A stretch of DNA of 64,000 bases from Wenzhouxiangellaceae bacterium. GTDB lineage: Bacteria > Pseudomonadota > Gammaproteobacteria > Xanthomonadales > Wenzhouxiangellaceae. Location: the NCBI GenBank assembly GCA_028289455.1, contig JANQPN010000025.1, forward strand, positions 1 through 64,000. The letters are read 5' to 3'. Each line of letters opens with the position of its first letter. The stretch's first letter is position 1. Shown here piece after piece: positions 46,110-54,970 of the stretch. The notes under the pieces were generated by a model. The model did no database searches, was not told the DNA's origin, and saw only the letters and a program-made list of their open reading frames with translations. A program made the position numbers and the translations under genes.

Positions 46110-47648
46110 TTACTTACCCTCGATCTGCCGCCCACGCACCGGCACCTTAACCAGCTCCCTGCTCCGAAAATAATCAATAATTACATCCGACACCATGCCT
46201 GCCTCGCGAATGGTTTCTGATTCAGGAAATGAGTCATACAGATCCCCCCCTTCAGCCAGAAATCCCGGTGCCGCAACCGTGAAACTGTCATCATCAGCAA
46301 CCGGTTTCCCCTGATAAGTCAGCGATACGATTCGGCTGTATTCCGGTTGCTCCATGTCATAGGTCATCTGCAACCCGGATACCTGCAGAAAGCCGCGTTC
46401 CATCGTCAATGACTGTTCCAGTGCCCGGCGAATTCTGCTGCCGCTCATTTCCTTAACCTGCACGGCATCGACAAACGGATAGGCATCCAGAATGTCCACC
46501 AGACGAACATCGCCCTGCGGAATGTCCTTGCGCAGACTACCGCTGTGGACAAAACCGATGTCGGCACCACTGACCTGGGCAAAAACATCGGCAAACAGGT
46601 TGCCGATATCCGATTCTTCAATATACCGGCGAATCAGCGGCCCTTCGGTAACACCGACTTTGACCATGATGTCGGCATGCGCATCACGGTACTTTTTCAG
46701 TTTGGCAGCTATGCGGGGGTCCGGCGACAGATTGTCGGATTCAACCGGTATCAATTTACCCTGATAACCGGTTACAGCCCCGTCCTTACTATCGACCGTC
46801 AACTGCAGGAACCCGAGATGTGTGCCCTGCCCATAGGTCTGCATAATCAGGGTACCGGTGTCGGGATGCACCACCGGTTCCGGTGTGCCGGCATCAGCAT
46901 GGCCGGCCAGCAGAACGTCCACGCCGGTCACCGCACCGGCCAGTGCAATGTCCGCATCAATATCCCGTTGCAGCCGCGGGTCCGATTCCGCATCGGTCTG
47001 CATGGGCGCAGTTTTGCCCTGATGTGTCAGCAGCACGATCAGATCAACTTCATCGCGCAGCTCATCCACAGACTTTTGCACCGGCACCACCGGGTCATGC
47101 ACATCCAACGGCGCTATGTATGACGGGATAATGGCCGACACCGCATCGGTACCCATAATGCCGATCACGCCGATGCGCACACCATCTCGCTCGATAATGG
47201 CGTGCGCCTGGGCAAATGGATGATCGGTACCCTTATAAAAAAAGTTGGCCCCCAATACCGGAAACGGCGCCCGGTTCTTCTGCCACTCAAACACTTCAAC
47301 ACCGTATTCGAATTCATGGTTACCGATGGCCATGGCATCGTAGCCCATGGTCATCATCAACTCGAAGGCCAGCTCTCCCCGGGTCAACTTGGCCAATGCA
47401 CCAGTGAATATATCGCCGGCATCAAACAGGAATACATTCGGCTCAGACTCACGCAGCTGGTTGATTAATGTGGTCATCTCGGCAATACCGCCGATCATAG
47501 AAATATCATCCAGCCAGTGTGCCGGAATGGGATCATAGGCGCTTTCAACATCGTTGGTGAACAACAGGGTAATGGTTTTCTCGCCGGCCATGACCGGAGT
47601 ACATATAAACCAGATGCTGATTAAGACGCTTTCGATAATTCTGCTCAT
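46110..47648 (-). CDS. Secreted 5'-nucleotidase / UshA-like metallophosphoesterase
   Basis: The 512-aa protein starts at ATG 47648 (MSRIIESVLISIWFICTPVMA, signal peptide); an upstream TTG is rejected. The N-terminal calcineurin-like domain has the metal motifs TNDVES (in place of the usual N-D-x-H), FDAGD, AIGNHEFEYG, TH in LLTHQG and AGHAD. The C-terminal 5_nucleotid_C domain has SDIGNLFADVF, GFVHSGSLR and PFVDAVQVKEMSG. It would release phosphate from nucleotides or sugar nucleotides in the periplasm. It is transcribed alone. Confidence 0.9.
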   Translation of the reverse strand: MSRIIESVLISIWFICTPVMAGEKTITLLFTNDVESAYDPIPAHWLDDISMIGGIAEMTTLINQLRESEPNVFLFDAGDIFTGALAKLTRGELAFELMMTMGYDAMAIGNHEFEYGVEVFEWQKNRAPFPVLGANFFYKGTDHPFAQAHAIIERDGVRIGVIGIMGTDAVSAIIPSYIAPLDVHDPVVPVQKSVDELRDEVDLIVLLTHQGKTAPMQTDAESDPRLQRDIDADIALAGAVTGVDVLLAGHADAGTPEPVVHPDTGTLIMQTYGQGTHLGFLQLTVDSKDGAVTGYQGKLIPVESDNLSPDPRIAAKLKKYRDAHADIMVKVGVTEGPLIRRYIEESDIGNLFADVFAQVSGADIGFVHSGSLRKDIPQGDVRLVDILDAYPFVDAVQVKEMSGSRIRRALEQSLTMERGFLQVSGLQMTYDMEQPEYSRIVSLTYQGKPVADDDSFTVAAPGFLAEGGDLYDSFPESETIREAGMVSDVIIDYFRSRELVKVPVRGRQIEGK

Positions 47649-47895
47649 GGCTGCTTTGTCCAATCATCGGGAAAACACCAGAACTTCAGTAAAAAACATT
47701 AGTTCTGCATGTAATGAGTATAGTCGCTCCTGCTGATCAATCTCACCACTTGCTGTAGTTAAACGAATCAGCCCAGATTTATATTGATAGTATTTTTCTA
47801 TCAAAGAATATATTTATTAATTGTTTTTTCTATTGAAACATTTCATCGAAATCACAATAATTTCGCTCTGATGAATAACGACCTCCGAGCAACAC

Positions 47896-49560
47896 ATGCC
47901 AGTAATCAGTCACGCTGAACTCAGAAGATACTTCAGCATGCTACTAAAACCCGACCGTAAGTTTTACGGACTGGTGGTGGTGTATACCGTGGCAATCAGC
48001 CTGTTGACGCTGGCAGTCCCTATTTCCGTGCAGACCTTGATCAGTACCGTGGCCAATACCGCCTTACTGCAACCGGTGGTCGTGCTTAGTGTGATGCTGC
48101 TGATTCTGCTGCTGCTGTCCGGCATGATTACCGCCCTGCGCACCTACGTGATGGAATTGTTTCGCCGCAGAATATACAGCCGGCTGACGGCAGAAATCGT
48201 GCTGCGCACGCTGCATTCACAGAACACCTTTTTTGAAGCACAGGACAGACGCTCGCTGTTCAACCGCTACTTCGACATCATGACCCTGCAGAAGACCATC
48301 CCCACCCTGCTGGTTGGGGGCTTTTCCATGGTGTTGCAGGCACTGGTCGGGTTTACTGTGGTGTCTTTGTATCACCCGGTTTTTCTGATCTTCAATCTGG
48401 GTTTTTTATTGATCATCTACCTGATCTGGAGAATCTGGGGGCCACGTGCGGTGGATACCGGTATCGAAATTTCACACGCCAAATACCACATGGCCGAGTG
48501 GCTGGAACGGTTGGCGGACAACAACGGTTTTTTCCGTTCCAAACGGCACCTGGACTTTGCCATGGATATCACGGAAAAAAATACTGCTGAATATATAGAC
48601 GCTCACCGGCGGCATTTCCGCAAAACATTTGCACAGAACATCTCCCTGCTGATTCTGTATGCCGTGGCCAGTGCCGCATTACTGGGTCTGGGCGGCTGGC
48701 TGGTTATTCTGGGCGAGTTGACCCTGGGTCAGCTGGTGGCCGCCGAGTTGATCATGGCAGCGATCTTTTTTGGGGTTTCCCAGGCTGGCGTCTATTTGGA
48801 CACTTTTTATGATTTGTGCGCCGGTATTGAGGAACTCAGCCTGTTTCTGCGAATTCCGCTGGAAGACAATGACGCCAAACAGCAGCTGACGGCAGAACGC
48901 CATGATGTGACCTGCAGAAATATCAACCAGGAAATCCATCATCAGGAGGTCAATCTAAATTTGAATTTGCCGCATGGCGCACTGATCAGTGCGGCAGCAG
49001 AACGCCTGGTGCTACAAAAGTGGTTTACCGACTTAATGAAACGGCATGTGACCGCCAGCAACGGACAGATTCTGATCGGCGATCAGGATCTGATGGACAT
49101 CCACGCATTGGAGCTGCGTCAGGCCATCAGTGTGCTGGACCGGCCGACCATAATCGAATGCCGGGTCTCTGAATACCTGCACATGGCCAACCCCGATGCC
49201 AGCAAGCGTCGGCAAAGAGAGCTGCTGCAGCTGCTGGATATGGATGACGTGATCGACAGCCTGGAAGACGGCTGGAACACCCTATTGCACGGCAATGGGT
49301 CGCCACTGTCTCGCACCGAGACCATGCGCCTCCGGCTGGCGGCGGCACTGCTGGCCAAGCCGCGTATTCTGATTATCACGCAGGTTTTCGATGCCTTGAA
49401 GACCGCGACTATCGAACGGGTCATTGAATATCTGAAGCGCAATAACGGCATCACCTTTATTGCATTTACCCGGCATCAGCATGCTGCCGGCTGGACTCAT
49501 CAACTGACGCTGGATTTCGAGCAGCAGCAACTGACATCAATGGGGGTAATCGATGCTTGA
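47896..49560 (+). CDS. ABC exporter with degenerate, probably inactive ATPase domain
   Basis: The 554-aa protein has six membrane helices over residues ~22-300 in the arrangement of type-I-secretion exporters. The remainder is the NBD fold, recognisable from NGQILIGDQDLMDIHALELRQAISVL-like order and a helical region before LLAKPRILIITQ. The catalytic motifs are gone: the Walker A position reads GALISAAAERLVLQ with no GxxGxGKS, the signature reads LSRTE instead of LSGGQ, and the Walker B end reads IIITQVFDA-like with no D-E pair. The frame is intact and the gene is not otherwise decayed. It overlaps the HlyD-like gene by 8 nt. It may work as a passive or partner-driven channel, or with another ATPase. 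Confidence 0.85.
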   Translation: MPVISHAELRRYFSMLLKPDRKFYGLVVVYTVAISLLTLAVPISVQTLISTVANTALLQPVVVLSVMLLILLLLSGMITALRTYVMELFRRRIYSRLTAEIVLRTLHSQNTFFEAQDRRSLFNRYFDIMTLQKTIPTLLVGGFSMVLQALVGFTVVSLYHPVFLIFNLGFLLIIYLIWRIWGPRAVDTGIEISHAKYHMAEWLERLADNNGFFRSKRHLDFAMDITEKNTAEYIDAHRRHFRKTFAQNISLLILYAVASAALLGLGGWLVILGELTLGQLVAAELIMAAIFFGVSQAGVYLDTFYDLCAGIEELSLFLRIPLEDNDAKQQLTAERHDVTCRNINQEIHHQEVNLNLNLPHGALISAAAERLVLQKWFTDLMKRHVTASNGQILIGDQDLMDIHALELRQAISVLDRPTIIECRVSEYLHMANPDASKRRQRELLQLLDMDDVIDSLEDGWNTLLHGNGSPLSRTETMRLRLAAALLAKPRILIITQVFDALKTATIERVIEYLKRNNGITFIAFTRHQHAAGWTHQLTLDFEQQQLTSMGVIDA

Positions 49561-50596
49561 TCCGATGCAAGCTGAGTGCCGGTCAACATTTACCACCCTG
49601 CACGAGATTCGCATACCAGGCATTTTGAGAAGCGTGGCCGGGCTGATATTGCTGGGGCTGGTAACCCTGGTGGCGGCGTTTTATTTCACTCCATGGGTGC
49701 AGACCACCGCCGGCAACGGTCTGGTGAACTCACTGGATCCACGTGACCGGGAACAGGAAATTCATGCCCTTGTGGGCGGCCGGATTCAGGAATGGTATGT
49801 GCGTGACGGAAGCTCTGTGAAGGCCGGTGATCCGATTGTTCGGATTATCGATAATGATCCACTATTGCTGGAACGCCTGGAGGCCGAACGCGCCGCCCAG
49901 CAGCGCAAACTGGAGTCAGCACGGATCGCCACACAAACAGCACGGCTGGACTATGACCGGCGTCTGGCGCTTTACAATGACGGGCTGGTATCCCGCCGCG
50001 AATTTGAAGATGCCAGCATTCGCTGGGAGGAGCTGAAGGCGGCACAGGCCCAGGCGGAGGCTGATCTGCAGCGTGCCCAGGTGAATCTGTCCCGGCAGTC
50101 CATTCAGGAAGTCGTAGCTCCGCGTGACGGTACCATTCTGCGGCTGGCAGCCGGCGATATTGCCACCTCCATCAAAGAAGGCCAGACCCTGGCCACCTTT
50201 ATCCCGGATAACGTTACCCGTGCGGTGGAGTTATCCATCGACGGCCGCGATATTCCACTGGTGCAGCCGGGCCGCAAAGTCAGGTTGCAGTTTGAAGGCT
50301 GGCCGGCGGTACAGTTCAGCGGTTGGCCGTCCAAGGCCATTGGCACGTTCGGCGGAGTGGTTGCAGTGGTCGATCAGTCTGCCAAGGCCAACGGCCGGTT
50401 CCGGGTGGTGGTGGTTGAAGACCCTGATGATCAGCCGTGGCCGGATGGCCATTACATTCGCTTCGGTGCCAAAGTCAGAGGCTGGGTATTGCTGGATACA
50501 GTACGCCTGGGCTATGAGTTGTGGCGCCGTCTGAATAATTTCCCGCCGAATTTTGCTTCCGAAACCACTGCTGCCAATGGAACGGCCAGTGAATAG
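49553..50596 (+). CDS. HlyD-family membrane-fusion protein
   Basis: The 347-aa protein has one N-terminal membrane helix (ILRSVAGLILLGLVTLVAAF). Then comes a biotinyl-lipoyl half (GGRIQEWYVRDGSSVKAGDPI), a coiled-coil hairpin of about 100 residues (QQRKLESARIATQTARLDYD ... AQAQAEADLQRAQVNL), and the second lipoyl half (VVAPRDGTILRLAAGDI). It would bridge the inner-membrane ABC protein and the TolC-like channel. It overlaps the upstream gene by 8 nt and the downstream gene by about 20 nt, so the three are translated as a unit. Confidence 0.9.
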   Translation: MLDPMQAECRSTFTTLHEIRIPGILRSVAGLILLGLVTLVAAFYFTPWVQTTAGNGLVNSLDPRDREQEIHALVGGRIQEWYVRDGSSVKAGDPIVRIIDNDPLLLERLEAERAAQQRKLESARIATQTARLDYDRRLALYNDGLVSRREFEDASIRWEELKAAQAQAEADLQRAQVNLSRQSIQEVVAPRDGTILRLAAGDIATSIKEGQTLATFIPDNVTRAVELSIDGRDIPLVQPGRKVRLQFEGWPAVQFSGWPSKAIGTFGGVVAVVDQSAKANGRFRVVVVEDPDDQPWPDGHYIRFGAKVRGWVLLDTVRLGYELWRRLNNFPPNFASETTAANGTASE

Positions 50597-51983
50597 GCTA
50601 CTCACTATTATCCTGGTACTGATGGCCCAGACTTCGGTTGCCGCTGAGCTGACACTGAATGCCGTGTTGGACAGTGCGAAACTGCATACACCGCTGATTG
50701 CCGAAGCCAACGCGAATGTCCGCCTGGCAGATGCTGAAGCGCGGGCAGCCACAGGGGTTTTCGATTTGACTTTGCTGCAGGACAATTATGCCCGGTTGTC
50801 CGGATTCTGGGACGGCAAAATCAGCAATACCCAGGTCAGCCAGCGATTTGCCGATTTTAACGGGAGGGTCTACGCCGGTTATCGTGTCTCCACCGGCGAC
50901 TTTCCCATCTATGAAGACATCCTGTTTACCAACAGCGGCGGTGAAGCCAAGCTGGGAGTGGTATTTTCGCTGCTGCAAAACCGCGATTTCGACCAGGACC
51001 GGTTTGCAGTACTCAACGGCCGCCTGGAGAAAAACCGGGCAGAACTGGATGCCCAGCTGACCCGGGTGCAGGTACAGTTCCAGGCAATGACCAGCTACAA
51101 GGAATGGCTGGCTGCCGGATTAAGCCTGCAGGCTTATGAGGACCTGCTGACGCTGGCCTTGAACCGGCAGTCGGCATTTGAGCAGCGCGTTGACAGAGGG
51201 GACCTGGCCACTATTTTTCTGACTGAAAACCGTCAGAACATTCTGAAACGTGAAGTACTGGTGAATGAGGCCCAGCGGACATTCATGAATGCTGCGCAAA
51301 AGTTGTCCTTCTATTACCGCGACAGCCAGGGCAATCCACAGCTAGCCAGGGCCGAGCAGCTGCCGTTTCAGTTTCCGGAACGTAATGAACAGGTATTGCA
51401 GTCGATTGAAGATGATCTGGATCGTGCGGCCTTCCAGCGCCCGGAAGTCCAGCTGGTGGATAACGAGATGAAAATCGCCGAAGCGGAACTGCGCCAGGGG
51501 AAGAACCTGTTCAAACCCAAGCTGGATGTGTCCCTGGAAACTTCGCGAGATTTTGGCACCGGCAGCATTACCCGGCAAGGTACTGATGTAATTCTGGCAA
51601 TGAATTTCAGCCTGCCGCTGGAACGCACCACGGCACGCGGCAAAATCAGTGCCGCCGAAGCCAAAATCGATCGTCTGGCTTTCAAGCGGCAGCGCATTAA
51701 TGAACAGCTGGGAATTGAAATTCAATCCATCGCCAACGATATCGCTGCGGCCCGCCGTTATGTCGGCATTACCGGTGACGAGGTGGTTCAGGCGTCGATT
51801 ATGCAGGATGCCGAAAAGCGCCGGTTTGCCAATGGCGCCAGTGATTTTTTCGTGCTTAATCTGCGCGAGGAAACCACAGCCGATGCACAAATACGAAACA
51901 TCCAGGCTCAGGCCGCCTACTTTATTGCTGTGGCAGCGTATTATGCTGCTACTGTACAGATAGATAAATTTAATCTGTTGTAA
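50577..51983 (+). CDS. TolC-family outer-membrane channel protein
   Basis: This 468-aa protein starts at ATG 50577; a GTG at 50589 is an alternative. The signal peptide is RLLTIILVLMAQTSVAA. Two homologous halves of long helices and short strands are visible (LTLNAVLDSAKLHTPLIAEA ... and NEMKIAEAELRQGKNLFKPK), typical of outer-membrane efflux proteins. A short C-terminus ends AYYAATVQIDKFNLL. It completes the tripartite exporter encoded by the two genes before it. Confidence 0.88.
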   Translation: MERPVNRLLTIILVLMAQTSVAAELTLNAVLDSAKLHTPLIAEANANVRLADAEARAATGVFDLTLLQDNYARLSGFWDGKISNTQVSQRFADFNGRVYAGYRVSTGDFPIYEDILFTNSGGEAKLGVVFSLLQNRDFDQDRFAVLNGRLEKNRAELDAQLTRVQVQFQAMTSYKEWLAAGLSLQAYEDLLTLALNRQSAFEQRVDRGDLATIFLTENRQNILKREVLVNEAQRTFMNAAQKLSFYYRDSQGNPQLARAEQLPFQFPERNEQVLQSIEDDLDRAAFQRPEVQLVDNEMKIAEAELRQGKNLFKPKLDVSLETSRDFGTGSITRQGTDVILAMNFSLPLERTTARGKISAAEAKIDRLAFKRQRINEQLGIEIQSIANDIAAARRYVGITGDEVVQASIMQDAEKRRFANGASDFFVLNLREETTADAQIRNIQAQAAYFIAVAAYYAATVQIDKFNLL

Positions 51984-51997
51984 GTATCGGAGAACTT

Positions 51998-53212
51998 ATG
52001 CAAGACACCAAGGCTCCCACCACCAATACCATCCTGGACGCGGTTCGCCGGTTTATCAAACTGGAGTCTTTTGCCGGTTTGCTGCTGCTGTTCAGTGCAA
52101 TATTGGCGTTGCTGGTTGCCAATTCACCGCTGGCACAGCATTACGCCAGTCTGCTGAACACTACAGTGATGATCCAGGTCGGTGCTTTGCTGATCGACAA
52201 GCCGTTACTGCTGTGGATCAACGACGGTCTGATGGCTATTTTCTTTTTCCTGATTGGCCTGGAACTCAAGCGTGAATTCAAGGAAGGTGAGCTGTCTTCG
52301 TTCAATCAGATGATTCTGCCGGGAATGGGCGCGATCGGCGGCATGCTGGTACCGGCATTGATTTATGTGGCATTTAACTGGGGTGATCAGATTGCATTGG
52401 ATGGCTGGGGCATACCGGTCGCCACCGATATTGCTTTCGCTCTGGGTCTGCTGGCGGCTTTTGGACAGCGTGTTCCGCTGGCACTGAAGATATTCCTGCT
52501 GACACTGGCCATTTTTGATGATCTGGCCGCCATCGTAATCATTGCCTTGTTCTACTCTGCCGATCTTTCTGTTGCTGCGCTGGCAGTTGCAGTGATTGCT
52601 TTGCTGATTGCCTATGGGATGAACTTGAAAGGCGTGACCAAACTCTCGCCCTATCTGCTGCTGGGCGCCGTTACCTGGGTGGCACTGCTCAAGTCCGGCG
52701 TGCATGCCACATTGGCAGGGGTATTGATTGCGCTGGCCATTCCCATGCGTGATGCCGAGCAGCAGTCACCATTAAAACGCCTGGAACATGATCTGCATAC
52801 GCCGGTTGCCTTTGTCATTCTCCCGATATTTGCCTTCGCCAATGCCGGCCTGTCATTCAGCGGCCTGACACTGGAGCATTTGATTCATCCGGTCACAATC
52901 GGGGTTATTGCAGGTTTAACGGTCGGCAAACCGGTGGGTATCATGCTGTTTGTCGGCATTGCCGTAATGTTGAAGTGGGTGAAATTGCCTCCGGGCATCA
53001 ATTGGAAGCATATCCTGGGTGTTGCCTTTGCCTGCGGCATCGGTTTTACCATGAGTCTGTTTATTGCCAGCCTGGCATTTGAACACAGCGGCGGTGCTTA
53101 TATCAGCAATGACAGACTGGGCATTCTGATCGGTTCATTGCTGTCGGCAGTGTTTGCCTATCTTGTGCTGCAACTGAGTTTGCCCGGGCATGGCCAGGGC
53201 AAACCAGAGTGA
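51998..53212 (+). CDS. nhaA: Na+/H+ antiporter NhaA
   Basis: This 404-aa protein has 12 membrane segments. The functional residues are conserved: ATDIAF with D144, and IFDDLAA with D174-D175, equivalent to Asp133 and Asp163-164 of E. coli NhaA. GLELKREFKEGEL near 88 and the CGIGFTMSLFIASLAF end segment also match. It expels Na+ in exchange for H+, which fits a saline habitat. It starts 14 nt after the TolC-like gene, perhaps sharing its transcript. A REP pair follows. Confidence 0.95.
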   Translation: MQDTKAPTTNTILDAVRRFIKLESFAGLLLLFSAILALLVANSPLAQHYASLLNTTVMIQVGALLIDKPLLLWINDGLMAIFFFLIGLELKREFKEGELSSFNQMILPGMGAIGGMLVPALIYVAFNWGDQIALDGWGIPVATDIAFALGLLAAFGQRVPLALKIFLLTLAIFDDLAAIVIIALFYSADLSVAALAVAVIALLIAYGMNLKGVTKLSPYLLLGAVTWVALLKSGVHATLAGVLIALAIPMRDAEQQSPLKRLEHDLHTPVAFVILPIFAFANAGLSFSGLTLEHLIHPVTIGVIAGLTVGKPVGIMLFVGIAVMLKWVKLPPGINWKHILGVAFACGIGFTMSLFIASLAFEHSGGAYISNDRLGILIGSLLSAVFAYLVLQLSLPGHGQGKPE

Positions 53213-53223
53213 AGTCAATATCC

Positions 53224-53289
53224 GTCGCGGTCATGACCGCTCCTACATTAAGCTTTATTTATTCCTGTAGGAGCGCACCTGGGCGCGAC
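53224..53289. repeat. REP pair (inverted)
   Basis: GTCGCGGTCATGACCGCTCC then TACA (53224-53247) and its inverted partner TGTAGGAGCGCACCTGGGCG then CGAC (53266-53289) flank an 18-bp spacer. They belong to the same family as the elements at 25203-25278 and 38175-38202. They lie between the convergent nhaA and IPTL protein genes. Confidence 0.82.
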
Positions 53290-53302
53290 CAGCTGAATTT
53301 GA

Positions 53303-54049
53303 TCAGCTTGCGATTTCGCGCTTTCTTCTGAAAACCATAAATCCAACCAGACTTAATACAGCAGCCAATGCTATTAAACCCCAGCTGGAAAGCGCCGGCA
53401 CTTCCGGCACAGGTATAGGTGGCCTGCAGATTTCGGCATCCGTAATCGCCAAATCAGTGCTGCTTTGACTCGGCGCTATTGTCAGTTCAATGCTTTGAAT
53501 ATCTGAAAGGCTCACACCACCGATTCCGTTGAATTGATCTAACGGAAAATCAAGCGGTAACGGGAATGTATCGCCATCAATAATATTCGGTAAATCCATG
53601 ATAGTAAGATCAGCCGTATTATTTGCCGAATCGCTGATCTCAACACTTGCAGATACCCCCGGAAGATCCACATTGACCAGCGTATAAGTAATTATTGAGG
53701 TAGTTGTTAAACCCGTATTCAACCCGGCGCCATTGGCATCATACAATACCGAAACCGGTGCTACAGAGTTTGCTGCATTGCTAAGCGAAAACGTGTCGGC
53801 TGAAATGACGAGGGTCGAAACATCACCAACCAGCGGCCCGAGCACAACATTCCGGATGGAACCCAGTACGCCCGGCGATCCATCATCAATAATATTCAAC
53901 GGACCCGGATCGCCCATGGTAATAATGGCCGGTAAGCCAAGATTGGTAGTGTTCTGAAAATCATCGAGTACTGTACATTCGATATCCTGTGCATTAATTG
54001 CAACAGATATGAACAGCAGACAACACCCAGTAAGTGTCTTAAATAGCAT
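53303..54049 (-). CDS. IPTL-CTERM secreted protein A
   Basis: The 248-aa protein has a signal peptide (LFKTLTGCCLLFISVAINA). A ~190-residue beta-rich domain follows (IECTVLDDFQNTTNLG, GDPGPLNIIDDGSPGVLGSI, VSLSDIQSIELTI). The end is VPALSSWGLIALAAVLSLVG plus FRRKR, a standard IPTL-CTERM signal recognised by exosortase H in other bacteria. It is a paralogue of protein B (54971-55732): both share DDGSPGVLGSIR, APVSVxYDA and LSDIQSIEL. The start has an AGGAGCGCG leader shared with B. The function is unknown; a surface or matrix role fits the sorting signal. Confidence 0.85.
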   Translation of the reverse strand: MLFKTLTGCCLLFISVAINAQDIECTVLDDFQNTTNLGLPAIITMGDPGPLNIIDDGSPGVLGSIRNVVLGPLVGDVSTLVISADTFSLSNAANSVAPVSVLYDANGAGLNTGLTTTSIITYTLVNVDLPGVSASVEISDSANNTADLTIMDLPNIIDGDTFPLPLDFPLDQFNGIGGVSLSDIQSIELTIAPSQSSTDLAITDAEICRPPIPVPEVPALSSWGLIALAAVLSLVGFMVFRRKREIAS

Positions 54050-54200
54050 TACGCGCTCCTATTTAATTGGTTGACTATCTTTATTAAGCTCAATGCCGCA
54101 CCCCCGGCCCGAACACCAATCCTTAGGTAAATTGAATTTGCCTGCTAACTTATGCGAATGATCATAAGTACGCCCAAGCAGGAAAATACAGAGGAATATT
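54050..54200 (-). repeat. Conserved leader copy 1 (upstream of protein A)
   Basis: This region is homologous to 55733-55955 and 62816-63040. Shared blocks, read on the plus strand, include GCGCTCCTA at the ribosome site, CACCCCCGGCCCGA and a CCAATCCttgG-like block. This copy is more diverged beyond about 54150. It probably carries the promoter and 5' leader of the IPTL gene. Confidence 0.6.
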
Positions 54201-54547
54201 CCGCATTCCTCTGATTTTCGTATGCATCAACTATACGAAAACGCGGTTACTATACCATTTCACCGGAGCAATGATGAGATTTACAGTAGATGTGTTGCAC
54301 ACCAGATGAACAGGCTAAATCCTGACTGGTGCATGATGTCAACTGATAGTGCAACCCGGTGAGTGAGTTTCTGACGGAGAAAGTCCAGCAACATCAGGAT
54401 GACCTGTTCAGCGACTAAATCTTATTGGGCTTTCGCTTTGCGGGCATAAGAATTAACGGCATGCTGCCAACATCTCAGCGGTAATCGCCCACCGCTGAAT
54501 TTGACGCCTGACACTATAAGCTATAACTTGTAGCTGGCAAAAATAAT
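54201..54547. other. Intergenic DNA without a gene
   Basis: No ORF or strong structure was identified here. One short inverted repeat, AGAGGAATATTCCGCATTCCTCT, lies near 54191-54213 and is the only notable feature. Confidence 0.45.
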
Positions 54548-54647
54548 AAAAAAGAGGCGTTGCCAACCTGCGGCACGAGCACCCAGGCCCGGGCGTTGGG
54601 GGGGATAGGGTCTGGGTGGATTACCGCAAACACACAGGCAACGCCTC
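54548..54647 (-). ncRNA. Candidate structured RNA, copy 1
   Basis: Read on the minus strand, the segment starts GAGGCGTTGCC and ends GGCAACGCCTC followed by six Ts, like a terminator with a 72-nt loop. Within the loop are two further stems: TGCGG/CCGCA and CCCAGACCC/GGGCCTGGG, nested concentrically. The apical loop is a conserved C-rich CTATCCCCCCCAACGCC. A second copy lies at 63155-63255. Differences between the copies mostly preserve pairing if the minus strand is transcribed. No coding potential is visible. It could be a small RNA, a leader/trailer element or a mobile repeat. Confidence 0.6.
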
Positions 54648-54870
54648 TAAAGAGTACCCGACACAGACCTGGAATAATCGACAGACATGCCGGCTCATTT
54701 GAGCCAGTTGCCGACTCATGGTCTGTTCCCCAACTTCCTTTTTTCCAGAATCACTTATCGAATCCGGCAACTTCCATTGTTTAGCCATCGTCGGGCTAAT
54801 AACTGCTGATAATTCGCTGTAATGTGTGCCACCTATGCTCATGTGAACAGAACAACGGGTAAGGCAGTAG

Positions 54871-54933
54871 AAAACCCCACCATTGAACAGTGGGGCACTT
54901 CAGCGATTGGTGGCAATAAAATATTATTGCCAC
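54871..54933 (-). terminator. Terminator pair downstream of IPTL protein B
   Basis: On the minus strand, a 10-bp perfect hairpin GTGGCAATAA/TTATTGCCAC (54910-54933) precedes a stem CCCCAC/GTGGGG followed by TTTT (54871-54895). The order and the spacer ACCAATCGCTGAAGT are repeated at 63495-63555. It is placed 38 nt after the stop of protein B. Confidence 0.7.
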
Positions 54934-54970
54934 TGCTTTTGAAATAATTTTGATCAGTCAACATGTCGGA

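Noticed and set aside
54560..54842. Short ORFs on both strands inside the repeated element
   Set aside because: They are not preserved in the second copy at 63155-63555, while the hairpins are.
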